A stretch of DNA of 64,000 nucleotides from Blepharisma stoltei (GCA_914767885.1 CAJZBQ010000030.1:558001-622000); one strand, 5' to 3'. Shown: positions 22,203 to 33,860, numbered from the stretch's first letter. Notes: generated by a model not told the origin, from the letters alone. Numbers and translations: made by a program.

Positions 22203-23303
22203 ATGAACAAAGCACATGTCCCCGTGTCACAATTAAGGAGTGGTGATAACCCTTCTTTACCAGTTTTGCGTCCTAACTATGAGTCAACTAAGCTATTAGA
22301 GCATCAAAAAGAAATCGAGTCTTTAAAAAATGAGATTGCAGACTTGAAATACGACATACAGCTTTTACGAAAAAAAGAAAAAGAATCGATCAAAACTGAA
22401 CTACAATATAAGCAGCTCATAAGGACCTATCAACAAGAGCTTTCTAAAAATTCAATTCTCCAGTCAAAGATGCCAACAGAAGAGTCAGAAAAAAATGTTC
22501 ATGTAATTGGTGAAGCTTATGATAAAGTTTATGACTGTATAAAGCAGCTACAAGACAGAATTGATGATATGCTTGTAAATAAAGAAGTCTCACTCATAGC
22601 AGTTTTTGACGCCAAACTTCAAGAAATTTCAAAAGAGCTGGAAAACGAAAAAAAAGCAAAATTAGAATATATTGAAGGCTTAGCAGAAAGGGAAAATAAA
22701 TCACTCAAAGAACTAGAAATCCTTAGAGGCTCAGTAGAATTAATAGAAGCTAAAAACTGCTATCTGGAGACAGAAAACAAAAGACTGAGAGGAGAGCTTA
22801 AACAAGCTAGATCTGAGTATGAAAACCTAGAACGTCGTCTTTTTCAAATGAAAGAAAGTAGGCCTAAGCCTAGGGTCCCTTCGCCAAAATCACTTATTTC
22901 CCCTAAATCGTCCACAAGTGTGCTATTATCTCCTCCAGTTTCTCCTGGGTCAAGAGTTAACAGCTTTTTATCATCAAAAAGATCAGAAAATGACAATGCA
23001 GATGCAAGATATCAGCAGGTGATAGAAAAATTAAAAAAATCTATAGAGTTTCAGAAAAACAATTTAAGGGCCGCTAGAACTGCGTATATAAGAGAAATTC
23101 AAAACAAGAATGAGATCGAGCAGGTCGTTCAAGTGTGCCTTGATGAGGTAAAAAAACAACTGGTGCAGAATAAAGATAAAACAAAAAATAAAGGCGAAAA
23201 CACGAGACAAGAACTAATAAACAAATTGACTACACAAGAAGAAATACTTTCGTTATTGTATCAAAAAGTCCACCGAAACGAAAACCAGAATCAATTTTTG
23301 TAA
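22203..23303 (+). CDS. Coiled-coil protein, 366 aa
   Basis: An uninterrupted frame from ATG 22203. Heptad-rich helices occupy about residues 30-225 (LLEHQKEIESLKNEIADLKY, LETENKRLRGELKQ) and 260-355. Between them is a Ser/Pro linker with PSPKS, SPKSSTS and SPPVSPGS, plausible proline-directed phosphorylation sites. No recognised domain. It is probably a cytoskeletal or centrosomal structural protein (inference from composition only). Confidence 0.75.
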   Translation: MNKAHVPVSQLRSGDNPSLPVLRPNYESTKLLEHQKEIESLKNEIADLKYDIQLLRKKEKESIKTELQYKQLIRTYQQELSKNSILQSKMPTEESEKNVHVIGEAYDKVYDCIKQLQDRIDDMLVNKEVSLIAVFDAKLQEISKELENEKKAKLEYIEGLAERENKSLKELEILRGSVELIEAKNCYLETENKRLRGELKQARSEYENLERRLFQMKESRPKPRVPSPKSLISPKSSTSVLLSPPVSPGSRVNSFLSSKRSENDNADARYQQVIEKLKKSIEFQKNNLRAARTAYIREIQNKNEIEQVVQVCLDEVKKQLVQNKDKTKNKGENTRQELINKLTTQEEILSLLYQKVHRNENQNQFL

Positions 23304-23689
23304 ATTTTAAGCATTGATCTGCTTTTGGTTTATATATTAATTGATGGTTAAATTGAGTAAAAGATATACTTATCAGCATAAATAATAATTACGATTTTTT
23401 ATTTTTATTAATATTATTTATTTCAATTTTTATTAATCATTTATCGTCGTAATTTGACAAAATTGGACTAGCATGCAAAATTTTAAGTCCTTAAATATTA
23501 ATTAGATTTTTTAAAGGCAGAGGATCACTATAAAAATTCATCAATTACAATCTCACAGCATTTTTTATAACACAAATTCACTACTGTCATGACTCTTTAT
23601 TTATTAAACATTTATTTTAGGAATCATCATAAAGCTCCTACAAGGGGGAAAATATTCATAAAAATTAGATAAGTTGAAACAACACAAAT
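23304..23689. other. AT-rich intergenic region
   Basis: 386 bp between tandem genes; AT-rich, no repeat ends, RNA or coding frame seen. Confidence 0.5.
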
Positions 23690-25606
23690 ATGTCAGAAGT
23701 TTTGGACTCAATTATAGCGGCAATTGACGGCACTGTAGTTGTGTCTTTTATTGCTGGCTCAGGCATAATTTTGACAAGAGCCAAAGTATTTTTTATTTAT
23801 TCCCCCTCTATGACCGAACAAAACCATTGAAAAATCCCTATTTTTTTGCCCAAAAACCCACCCTCCGTGAGCGAACATACAATTTTTATATATAAAGTGA
23901 TTATTAGTATAATGAAATCTCTAGCTAATTCTGTTTAATTTTAAACAATTGCATTTTAAAGCATAAGTTTTACAAATTAAATTTATTTTTGAAAAAAAAA
24001 TTTACTATAAAAATATATATAAATGTTTTTAAAAAAAAACCTCCGTAAGCGAATAAAATTTTTTTGTTCGCTCACCGAGGAGGGGAGTTAGGTACTTGAT
24101 AGAGCTGGAGCTGAAACTTTTGGAAAAATTATCATTTACTTATTGCTTCCTTGCCTTCTTTTTACAAATATGCTTCTCTACGTTGATGTTTCTGATGTAA
24201 AAAATTTTGGTATTGCTTTTGGCCTTGCTACATTTCACTCTGTTGTTGGGTGTGGGTTGGGGTGGATTTTAGCAAGGTTAACTGGAGCAAGAAGAGAAAT
24301 TAGAAGGTTGATCATGTGCTGCCTGGGATTTCAAGACACAACAGCTTATCCTCTAGCATATGCTATTGTTCTAGGAGGAAATAGTGTTACAGATAAAGAT
24401 AAAAATTTTAAAGACAGAGCTACTGAATATGTGCTGATTTATACCATTTTTATTGTTATATATAAGTGGACCATAGGATGGGAGTATGATTCATATAGGA
24501 TTATGATGAAAAAGCGGTCTTCAAGACTTCCTGGCACAGAAATCATAAACAAGTCTGACATCACTCCAGAGAACATTGGACACAGTAGATATCTTCTCTG
24601 GAAAATAAAAAGAGGTATGACTCCTCCTATATGGGCTGCAATCTTTGCAATCCCTTTTGCATTTATCCCATATAGTCAAGAGTATTTATGGACAGGTTCA
24701 GGGTCAATTTTAAGGAAAAATATCTTTCAAGCAATGCTATCATTTGGAGGGTGTGCGTCTCCATTGATTTCATTTATTCTAGGCTCTAATTTAAGTCATG
24801 GTTATCCTGCCACAGCTGATATCAGCAAGTAAATTTTATTCAGTCTTCATATTGCAGTTATTAGATTAGATTAGATTGTGCCATTCGCTTTCGCAAGGTC
24901 GGGGATTTCCACTCCTACACGCTCATGATCCCTGAGGGATCTCAGCGGATACCCTTCCTTGTTGCCGCAAACAAGGCATTCGCTCACCAGTCTTGACTTC
25001 CGGAGTCTAAGGGTCAACCACCTGGGTCGAAACTCCCAGTTTCTCGTTAAGGCAAATACTGTCTTCAGGATCCGAGGGTCATATTGCCCTTCAGACATTG
25101 GCCGACCTTGCCCTTTCCAATAGCTGTACCGGAGGAAAAACTCTAAGTCAAGGGATTAGCTCCCTGGGCCCGAAGAAAACCCAGCCCGACTATGCATAAA
25201 GTATTGCCGACTCCTTTCCATCTAAATCCTCGACATTGGGCCGTTGCTTGCAGGTGTTGAAGAAATAGGGTCGAGAGGTCGGGTGGTCTGTCGTCACCAT
25301 TTTTATGTGTATATATTGCAGTTATACTACTTGGACGTCTAGTACTCATGCCTTTAATCGGTCTCGGCGCGATTGGTGGGCTTTATTATCTAGGAGTTAT
25401 CGTAAGTCTTATTATAGGGTCGGATAATGACACTTATGATGCAGATTTGTTTTGCTGCTCCCATTTCACTGCAGCTTCTTGTCATTTGTGAAGACAGAAA
25501 AAATCAAGAAGAAAACCTGTCAAAAGTAGTTGTTTTTGCATATGGGTTTGCAACAATTATGATGCCATTATGGACTTCAATATTTTTGGTATTACTTTAC
25601 GATTAA
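23690..25606 (+). CDS. PIN-like / auxin efflux carrier family transporter
   Basis: A ten-helix membrane transporter of 371 residues, reconstructed from ATG 23690 by splicing 15-nt introns at 23786-23799 plus 24091 and at 24829-24843, a 16-nt intron at 25402-25417, and removing a MITE (23797-24087) and a SINE-like element (24862-25325). Family features: LPCLLFTNMLLYV, GFQDTTAYPLAYAIVLGGNS, LGRLVLMPLIGLG, and a C-terminal AAPISLQLLVICED...FAYGFATIMMPLWTSIFLVLL, as in the Mem_trans/PILS group. The family moves organic anions across the ER or plasma membrane; the substrate in a ciliate is unknown. Total coding length is divisible by three. Confidence 0.85.
23797..24087 (-). mobile_element. MITE-type IES inserted inside a 15-nt intron
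   Basis: 291 bp, TTA at both ends (23797-23799, 24088-24090), left TTCCCCCTCTATGACC, right hairpin end GGAGGGGAG. It splits the intron GTATTTTTTATTTA|G: the terminal G is at 24091. Only after DNA removal does the 15-nt GT...AG intron exist. Confidence 0.88.
24862..25325 (-). mobile_element. SINE-like retroposon, subfamily A, in the transporter gene
   Basis: 464 bp flanked by ATATTGCAGTTAT (24849-24861, 25313-25325). Oriented right to left: 5' end CACATAAAAATGGTGACGACA, 3' tail (ATCTA)n. Removal restores L-H-I-A-V-I-L-L-G-R exactly. Confidence 0.88.
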
Positions 25607-25679
25607 TATTTTAGTCATCCATAATAAGTATAAATATATCAATGCTTTCAAACAGTTTGTGAAATATATATATTAATTA

Positions 25680-26066
25680 TTAAAACTGGCCTTTGCATTG
25701 TTTATATAAGTCGAGGTAGCTCTGACACATCCCGATATCATTTTTGTTATATTGAAGGCAGTTTAGAAAATCTTGGTTTTGCTGATAGCAAGGTTCTTGG
25801 ATAGGCTGAGGTTGGGATTGAGATTCTTGGGCATAATTGCTACTGCTGTTACCCATTAAGCCTCTAACTGCTTGATGAGCTACCTCACTGCCAGCTCCGA
25901 AAGCCATTCCTTGCATTATAGTTCCACCGATAGAGCCAATCAGTCCTGGACTTTGCTGTGTTAATGGGGCTTGATGTGTAGGCTGAGGAGCTGCTCTTGC
26001 GGTCCTTGTAGGACCGGAACTTCGTGAAAATCCACTTGATTTCATTCCACTAGATCGTCTTGGCAT
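25680..26066 (-). CDS. CHCHD2/CHCHD10-like twin CX9C protein
   Basis: 128 residues from the ATG at 26066 (MPRRSSGMKSSG). A Ser/Arg/Pro-rich, presequence-like N-terminus is followed by the Gly/Ala-rich hydrophobic segment GLIGSIGGTIMQGMAFGAG. The C-terminal CHCH fold is CYQQNQDFLNC and CQSYLDLYKQC, i.e. twin CX9C. This matches the CHCHD2/CHCHD10/yeast MIX17 family of the mitochondrial intermembrane space, imported by the Mia40 pathway. A further in-frame ATG lies nine codons upstream, but its extension is hydrophobic and less like the family. Confidence 0.88.
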   Translation of the reverse strand: MPRRSSGMKSSGFSRSSGPTRTARAAPQPTHQAPLTQQSPGLIGSIGGTIMQGMAFGAGSEVAHQAVRGLMGNSSSNYAQESQSQPQPIQEPCYQQNQDFLNCLQYNKNDIGMCQSYLDLYKQCKGQF

Positions 26067-26212
26067 TTTTATTATTATAATATGGAGTGTCAAGCCATTT
26101 GCAAATTTAATAATTTTAGATAATTCTGGAAAAATAACTTTAATTTTATACTTGCTAAGTCATAATAAAATATTGGAAAAAATTATCACTTAGCACACTT
26201 TTATCTTAAATT

Positions 26213-27204
26213 CTTTAAAATATATAAAAATGGTGACGATAGACCTTCTGATTTTCTGACTCCCCCCATCCTCAATCCTTGATCGAGCGGCTCGCCATCG
26301 TTCGATCAAGATAGGGGTTAAAAAAAATTTTATATATAAATAAAAAACATATATTTTTTTTATAAACTTTTAAATAAGAGGGTTAAGAGTATTTAATAAT
26401 TATTTTTACAGCAAAAATTTGAATTAATTTCATAAAAAATACCAATTTTTAATATTTTGATTTTTTGGTTACCACTTCAAACTGTATAAATTTTAGTAAC
26501 CCATTGAATTAAAAATTTTAAATTTTAAAGAATCTCTGTTTTTTAGATTATTGAGCTTTTAAGCCCAGATTGATGATTAAAACACTTCGGATGGTTGTTG
26601 ATTTCGTAGCTTTCTATTGTCTCAAAGCCTCTGACAGCAATTTCATTAGGCACATCTCCCAAACTTTTGATAACTATATATTTATATATATACAAAAATT
26701 TGCATGATATGAAAATCGTTCGATCAAGGATGGGGGTTAATTTTCCTAATTTTTAGGAATTTTTATAGTCAATCGTTCGATCAAGGATGGGGGAGTGATT
26801 ATTTTTCTTCAACACAAGCAAGTAATGGCCCAGTATGAAGGGGAAGGGCAGAAAGACCGTTAATCCTATGTGCATATCGGGTTAAGTTTTTTTCGAGCCC
26901 TAGGCAGCTAATCCTGGGACTGTGGACTTTACCTCCGAAATCATAATTGGAAAGGGCAGAACTAGCAAAAGCTCCTAATAGATGATAAATCCCTCGAACA
27001 GGACTCAAGAGGTGACGCTTGCTGACGAGAAACTGGGAGTTTCGACCCAAATGATGGGTCCATAGATTGTTTGTACAAATCCCTTATCTGCATCGGCAAG
27101 GAAAGGTGCCTGCTAGGGTACCTCGAGATGATGAACATGTAGTGATGGAAATCCCCGACCCTGTTTAGGACGAACTGCTTACTTAATCTAACTAATCTTA
27201 AATT
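26213..27204 (+). mobile_element. SINE-like retroposon, subfamily A, carrying a nested MITE
   Basis: Flanked by TCTTAAATT (26204-26212, 27196-27204). 5' end ATATAAAAATGGTGACGATAG, core GAGAAACTGGGAGTTTCGACC at 27028-27048, tail TTAATCTAACTAA. After removal of the nested 539-bp MITE the body is 453 bp, like its relatives at 24862 and 5669. Intergenic. Confidence 0.82.
26257..26795 (+). mobile_element. MITE with ATCCTTGATCGAACGATTG end word, nested in a SINE
   Basis: 539 bp flanked by TGA on both sides (26257-26259, 26796-26798). The left end is a hairpin (CTCCCCCCATCC...GATCAAGATAGGGG). The right end has GTTCGATCAAGGATGGGGG twice. It has the same scaffold as the CCGTGAGCGAACA elements but a different end word and inner sequence, and no TA at the boundary. 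Confidence 0.82.
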
Positions 27205-27933
27205 ATTAGTAAAATTGAGAATTATTTACTCTATTTTCAAATTAACTAAATTTCTTATCATAAAGACTTTAGGATCTCAAGACTCTTAATATTATTGATA
27301 TTTTCTATCAGTTTTAACTAAGCTTATATAAAGTTTTATCTCTTAATATACTTTCAGAGTGAAGTATACTTCCAATTAGCTTTATTATCAAATAATAACA
27401 CATATTAGAAATTGTATTATATTAATTATTTTAAGAATCAATAAAGCCATACATTTATATTTTTGATTACTCTGGAGATTTACTGGTTTAATTACAAAGT
27501 CCTCGAGGGACTCATATTTTATAAGGCCTGCTTCTGTTTTAATTTTATCCATTGTGGTTAATAAAAGCTATACTCAAGAATATGATATGAGAATAGAAAA
27601 TTGTAAACTTAAAAGAATCTAAAATTATTATAACGAGAAAACTTATTTCCATTTCCATTAAAGAGCAAGAATATTTTACTCTCTAATTAGGTAGGCTATT
27701 TTTTATTTATATATTCATAATTTGTTTTTATTTCAAATATCCAAACTATTCAAATATTTTATAATTTAATTATGAAATTTTATTAATATATAAAATTAGT
27801 GAAAATTTCATTAAATAACAGTTACTAGCTTATATTAAAATATTTTATAAAAACATATATATGTATAAGATTTTGCTTACTCTCATTAATATTTGAACAA
27901 AATACTAAGTTTTAGTACTTTAATTTTTCTTTA
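27205..27933. other. AT-rich gene-free stretch
   Basis: 729 bp, very AT-rich, without frames, repeat ends or RNA features that I can support. It lies between two SINE-like insertions. Confidence 0.5.
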
Positions 27934-28573
27934 TATACATAAGATGGCAAAAGACGTCGGACCCGTCCTCTTGTGTGATGGCTACTCGTATATATATGGG
28001 ACGGTTTTGGAGCAGTGTATTGGCTCAGCCGTATCTGGCGACCTGAAGCTAAGGTCTTAAGTACATAACCGCAGTTTTTTGGCCTGATTAAATAGAAGGT
28101 ATTTGAACTTCTTTTTGCCAGAAATACCCAAGCAAGTGGGCGAAGGAAATGGAGCAGGGTAAATTACTTGCTCAGGCTGCTATTGTGGTTTGCCTCAAAT
28201 TTCGGAAGCTGTTGATTATTTTTCCAGGGATGACCTGTAAAAATGGGAGAAAACTAGGCGACTTTTAGATGATCCCTCCGGCTAAGAGTCTCTAAGTGGG
28301 TTGATTTGGCCAGAAGTAGGAGACAGAAGATGGAGTAATAGGGGGAAAGGGACTGAATTGGAAATTTTGGTACTCGGCTATTGTCTAGAACCCAATAGGG
28401 CATTCACTACTCGAAGCCAGAAGGGCTTCGGCCTAGACTCAGAGGAGCTAGAGGTTGGGGTTCACCCAATTCCCTTGGTCCACCAAACAGCTCCTAAAAG
28501 AGCTGTGCATAATGTCGCTCGTAAAGTGGGGACTTTAAAATATTCAGCGCCTATTTAATCTAATTTCTCTTTA
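27934..28573 (+). mobile_element. SINE-like retroposon, subfamily D
   Basis: GC-rich element of ~640 bp in AT-rich surroundings. 5' end ATATACATAAGATGGCAAAAGACG, 3' tail TTTAATCTAATT. Flanked by AATTTTTCTTTA (27922-27933) and AATTTCTCTTTA (28562-28573), one mismatch. The 85-residue frame inside is not a recognisable gene. Confidence 0.7.
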
Positions 28574-28888
28574 AATTAGAACTTTGTTTTTAATAGGAAA
28601 ATTTTTAGGAGAAAATAATAATTTTTATTAAATTAATTTAATGAAAAATTGCAAGTAAAATATTATTTAAACAGTTTTAACACTAAATCAATTAATTATT
28701 TTATCAATTTTTATAAAAATAAATCAAAAATATTACGTTCAATTTAATTTTTAAAATTTTCAGAATTTTGTGTTTTTAAAAAAATAACTCTCTTAAAATT
28801 GGAACAGGTTTTTATTTAATTTTTCAATGCTTTTGCTCAGCCACATAGGGGGATTAGATTATCTTGATATATTAATACAGCTAAGTTT
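28574..28888. other. AT-rich intergenic region
   Basis: 315 bp downstream of the receptor gene; AT-rich, nothing recognised. Confidence 0.45.
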
Positions 28889-31800
28889 TTATTGAAGCAT
28901 CGTACTAACCATATTTGTTCGGAGAGTGAATTGAAACTTCATATCCCTTGCAATAAGATTATCTTCACTTCGGCTCTCTGAGCTAACTTTTGGAAGCCCA
29001 GGGCTATCGTTTTCATTTTTTTTCTTGATTTTCGTAATTTCATCAACTTTCACGTTTGAAGACAATAAAAACCTGAAGAAAATACCGATGTCTGGCGCCT
29101 TTTCTCTATACAATAAGCTAGGATACCATTTATGCTGCACAAAAATTCCTAATAATAGCAAAATAAACCATCCTGTCAATTGAAGAATTATCCATAAGCT
29201 AACAAAGCCAGATGGGACTATCCAATAGATAGAAGATAATAATACGCTTCACATTACGGCAAGGATCGAAATAATTGTCCATCAATTGCATCTATGATAG
29301 TTGAAAGGTTTTCACTTGATGCAAATTACTAACTCCATTATATAATTAATGGATACTTTAATTGAGTTAGAAATTTTTAAAAAGTTAAGCTAAATTATTT
29401 TATATGGGAACTTATTGCTTTTAAATATTTTATTTTGCCTTGTGTTTTTTTTGGCACAAGTATGCTGGCCATACTGGTGGGCAGATTGGTATTTTTCCAA
29501 GTCTGGGATACGAAGCGGGCCACCAGTATGGTGCCCAAAACGGCATTAGGGCCATATACTTTTTTCACAAAATGCTTCAAAGTTATGATATTTTAATGAT
29601 AAAATGACAAAAATCAAAGAATTATATAAAATATTTTAATTGAAGCTTTAAAATATCAATAAACATTAGTTTATATGCTTATAAAAATTTTGTGTAAAAT
29701 TTTACTCTAGAATTTGAATATATATGCTTATTTATAAGGTTAGAAAATATTATAGCAAATGCAATAATACTTAAGATTAATTTATGGAATAAAAAATTAT
29801 AGTAAATTTGTTTGCTATTGAATGATTATAGTAAATAAATAGCAAGAATAAATAAAAATACCAATCCATGTAAGGACTGATTATAAGGTTTCAGAGTTCC
29901 TTTAAGCACAACAATTGTGACTTGAATAATACTTTTGGTCATTAGGTGAAGTGGCCTTGTTATTATGTTAATTTCAAGCTGTAAATTCTGCCATATCGGT
30001 CTGCAGTAGACTGCAAGAGGCACATATGATAATAAACTTATCAAAGCCAAGCTTGCGTATAAATTATGAGGATAATTTCAGCAGGTCATAGTGCAGTCTT
30101 TTCCTATGAAACTATCACTTAAAGCACCTCCTGTTGCATTTCTACAATTAAATACATCTAAAAGAATCGACACTATAGGAATTACACAGAGGTTTCCCAA
30201 TATTGGCATTGTTTCTCTTGCCATAGTAACAGAGTGGTCTATAAACCAATTTTGAAATCTATCACCTATTTGGTATAATATTATCACACAAAAATACACC
30301 CACAAAGTGCATAGCCCTAAAACTGTGAAAAATCCCATTCAGTAATATTTCTCTTTAAATTCAATAATATTCGTTAAATTTACTGATGCATAATCTCCAA
30401 TTACAGATGAAAATTTATCGTATCCGCTCATAGTAGGGCCCATAGCTATCAGCTGTAAGAAATCTATAAAAATAATTGACATCACAATCCCATCGCCAAA
30501 TTTAAAATTTTTTTTAACTAATAAAGGTCCCACATACACATTTCATCATTTACGAAAAATATAAATAGAGAGCAAAGCAGTGCCTGCTGCAATCGTAAAC
30601 GATATAGTGTAGAAAATGGCTGTACCTTGGAATGAGCTTTGCACATCTTTCCAATCAAAAGGGCAATCATCAGGTTTTACTATGATGTCTGATGGTGGGC
30701 CTGAAGTTCCTCCAGGCCAAGTAATGCTGCTAATAAAGGTAAAGGGATGAGTGCTTGCAATATTATAGGTCCCTACTCTAATATCATATACATTAAAATG
30801 GCGACACGTGTCAACCTACCCTCTTGGCACAGCAGTCCAGACCTTATGCTACGGCGAACTGAGATGGACTCCGAGCCGAGAATCAAGTGCAGGCTCAATA
30901 GGTGTGTATCCGGGTAAGTTTTGGCTGCTTTCCTGTGGTTGGAAATGGAGGTGCTCAACAACGTCCTTTGGATCCGAGGACCCATGGGCATTTCTCTACT
31001 GAGAAACTGGGGAATTCGGGCCCAAGCCTCAGAGAAGTAGTCTTTTTCCTAGTTATCGAAGAAAAGGCACTTCGACAACCGATACTTTCCAAGGATACTT
31101 GGAATCAAGCTACTCGCTCGTACAGAATTCATAACCATCCACTCAAGACTGAAGCCTCAAGGTAAGGAGGAGACAAAGGTACCGGAAGGGCACTCGTAAG
31201 AGGAATAGACCCTCTGGGCTGGAGCTGAAAAGTGGTAGAACCTCCCATACGGGAGGTCTTTGGTGACTGCGTCACAAATATGGCTAACGCCTGACTTTAA
31301 TAATCCTAATCCCTACTCTAATATCAATCCATTTTCCGTTTGTTGAATTATAAATTGTATTGTAAATTACAATAACAACCTGGCTTCTATCGTTGCTTCC
31401 ATTTGCAAAAGTAACAGTGCCTGAACAGCCAGTAAACCTTTGCAGCCTCATAGATTTATTTATAACAGATGGAGTGTTTATATTATCCCCTTTAGCGATG
31501 GAAAATTTTATAGCGTTCAGGACTGTCATCATAGAGTCGTATGCAAAACATTTATAGACTGGGTCAACAGAGTTCATCAAACGGACATATAAATCTTTTA
31601 AATAAAGACCATAATCACCAACTCATTCATCTTGGAAAACAGCGAAGGATCCGTACATAAGTTCTGCAAGCTTAAGTTTGGCTTGTGGGTCAGTTTCTAA
31701 TGCAATTTCAAATGAAACTTTTATAGAGAACATCATGATGGCATCTCCTCTTCTAATTCCTACATCATATATATTTGTATACGAAGAATAGCCAATCAAG

Positions 31801-33853
31801 GGGTATATTTTGGTCTGCAAAATTAAATATTTGACCAATAGCAAAGGCTTGCAACTAATTTGGCAAGTCAGCAGGCTTCTGACTAACCAAAAAATGCTTA
31901 TAGTTGGCTATTGATGGAAAATTAATATAGACCTTCAATAACATAATATACAGATGGAGGGTCAATTAGCATAATAAAAATTCTTCCTTTGGTATTTTTT
32001 ATTGATTCAAATAAAGGTTTATATGTTTCGAAGTCTGCCTTATCATATCCATTTTTAATTATTCTTGAGGTTTCATTGTTTAGAATATTGATATGCTCTA
32101 GTTAATTGAATTATCAATTAAATCCTTTTTTTATCTTAAAAAATTATGATTCTTGGTTAATAAGCTAATTTTTGTATATTTGAGCTTTGGGCACTTTTCA
32201 GAAAATAATTATAAAGATCTATTCCTGTAGTTGAGTTTTGATACAAAATAATAACATTGGTCCATCCAAAGATTAAGGCCAAATTTGCCATCATACTTGA
32301 ATTATAGCCATAATTCTTCATCACTCTCATAAATTCTGGGTAAGTTGTTTGATTATTGAAAATTGTTTCTCCACAAAGTTCTGATATCATTGGAATCGAA
32401 ATTTTTAGCGCGCGAAATGCTTGAATTGTACCATAACAAGCTAATGGAAAACCGGATGTTAAGTGAGCAACACCCATTTGATTTTTTAAAGCTGCAAAGC
32501 ACGGCACTGAATATGAAGTTGTAAAAGATTCAGCTCCACAATCAGTATGCGTCACAGCAATTTGAAAATTGCCCAAATAATTTTGCTCATTTGCTAAGTT
32601 AACTGCCATTCGTGCAGCAGCTTTTAGAGCAGGATAAAACCAGCTGCTTGATGTTCCTGGATTCGTTCTTCCATCTGCCATCGATATATTTACATAAGAA
32701 ACAAATGTATTCGGAATTTTAGTTGTATTTCCAGGAAACATCAAGGTTTTGTTTAAAAATAATTCTTCATCAAAAATGTGCCCAACTTTGACTTTTTGGC
32801 TTGACTTTATGTTTATTAGAGAATAATTAAATATTGGCTGATGTTCATATGTAACACTTTGGAGCTTTTCTTTGAGCTCAATATTGGAAACAGTTATTGA
32901 TAGAGCATCAATAATTTTAAGCATTTTTAAACATGCGAGGGCTTCGTAATGTGCATAATCTGCTGCATCTTCCAACTCAGATTCTACATATATTAACAAC
33001 CCATCTGCGTCTGCTCCCCATATACCCCTGCTTCCTATTATGACGCCAGTTCCTTTTTGATAAAGGTCCTTTGTTTCCAAGCTATTTACAATTTTTTGGG
33101 CGCCATTTCCTGAATTTTGAATAACAATGTTTTTTAACGGCTCCATGTCAAATTGCAGTGTATTTTTGCTAGTGTACATTTCATCGAAGAAAATTTGGTC
33201 GAAATTTAACGGTTTCTTTCCGTCAAGTATCAAAAAGTTTCAGACAATTTTTCACCAAATGCACATTATCAAAAGTTCACGATCATTTCACTTGCACCGT
33301 TTTTAACACCCGTCGGCAGAATTTCTCTACCAACAAATAAATCAGACACAGTCTGTGATTGATTATCAATAAATGAAAAATATTGAATATTAAAATTCGC
33401 GAAACTTTCAATCAAAGCTGAAGATAAATCATCATAATTATTTTCTTTCACAATCAGTGCTGTTGTTCAATTTAACAGATTAAATATTTGTGACAACGCT
33501 TTTATATTTTGATCGTGATCAAAATGAACAAAAAATTCCCAATCACTAAAAATATGAGTGGGTTCTCCAATGTTTAAGTATACAAATTGTGAGTCTTCTG
33601 CAGCTTGTTTAATTACAGCAGTTATAGATAGACTAAAAGTTGCGTCTATAACTATGCTATTTGTATGTAACAGAGATTTAATATCGGTTTCCTTCCTTAC
33701 AAAAATTGAAAAAACCTGAGGATTGTTGAGGTTTTCTGTTATCACATTAGCAATTGTTGAAAAAAAGTATTCTTCTGTGGAATCACTTATCAATATGTCA
33801 ATGATAAGGTCCGCAATCGCTAATGGAGCTAGCATCATCCATAGACGGGTCAT
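28889..33853 (-). CDS. ANF/periplasmic-binding-type receptor with multi-TM domain, ~1253 aa
   Basis: Assembled from ATG 33853 (signal peptide MTRLWMMLAPLAIADLIIDI) by removing IESs 32099-32165, 31828-31925 and 29330-29828 and a SINE-like element 30787-31326. One apparent missing base near 33268 remains; with it corrected the length is divisible by three. A tandem ligand-binding ectodomain (AVTHTDCGAESFTT, SGFPLACYGTIQAFRALKISIP, DPPSVYYVIEGLY, LIGYSSYTNIYD) is followed by a Cys-containing region and about seven to ten TM helices. It ends with KPFNYHRCNWWTIISILAVMW...SIYWIV and a short polar tail. It resembles the large ANF-receptor families of ciliates; the ligand is unknown. I joined the 149-residue tail frame (28889-29338) because TA excision fuses the two perfectly. 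Confidence 0.72.
29330..29828 (-). mobile_element. TA-bounded IES in the receptor gene
   Basis: 499 bp between TA 29330-29331 and TA 29829-29830. Removal reads A-I-Y-L-L-V-I-C-I-K-W-K on the minus strand. Inside, about 29446-29560, lies an imperfect hairpin (CCATACTGGTGG...CCACCAGTATGG). The ends are not of the CTCCCC type. Confidence 0.65.
30787..31326 (+). mobile_element. SINE-like retroposon, subfamily E, in the receptor gene
   Basis: 540 bp flanked by the 16-bp repeat CCCTACTCTAATATCA (30771-30786, 31311-31326). 5' end TATACATTAAAATGGCGACACG, tail TTAATAATCCTAAT. Core GAGAAACTGGGGAATTCGGG at 31001-31020. Removal restores I-D-I-R-V-G-T-Y-N-I-A-S. Confidence 0.88.
31828..31925 (-). mobile_element. 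98-bp hairpin IES, AATAGCC family
   Basis: TA-bounded (31828-31829, 31926-31927). The body is an inverted repeat starting AATAGCCAACTATAAGC and related to the element at 58538-58641. Removal gives V-I-E-G-L-Y-L-I-L-Q-T-K. Confidence 0.75.
32099..32165 (-). mobile_element. 67-bp TA-bounded IES
   Basis: Between TA 32099-32100 and TA 32166-32167; AT-rich with stops in the coding frame. Removal gives I-Q-K-L-E-H-I-N-I-L. Short, non-repetitive class. Confidence 0.8.
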
Positions 33854-33860
33854 TTACTAG

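Noticed and set aside
28889..29338. A separate 149-residue membrane protein starting MELVICIKWK
   Set aside because: A TA-bounded cut joins it in frame to the receptor, and its helices complete the receptor's membrane domain.
33260..33275. Programmed ribosomal frameshift in the receptor
   Set aside because: No slippery site or pattern shared with the other breaks; a missing T in a T-run is simpler.
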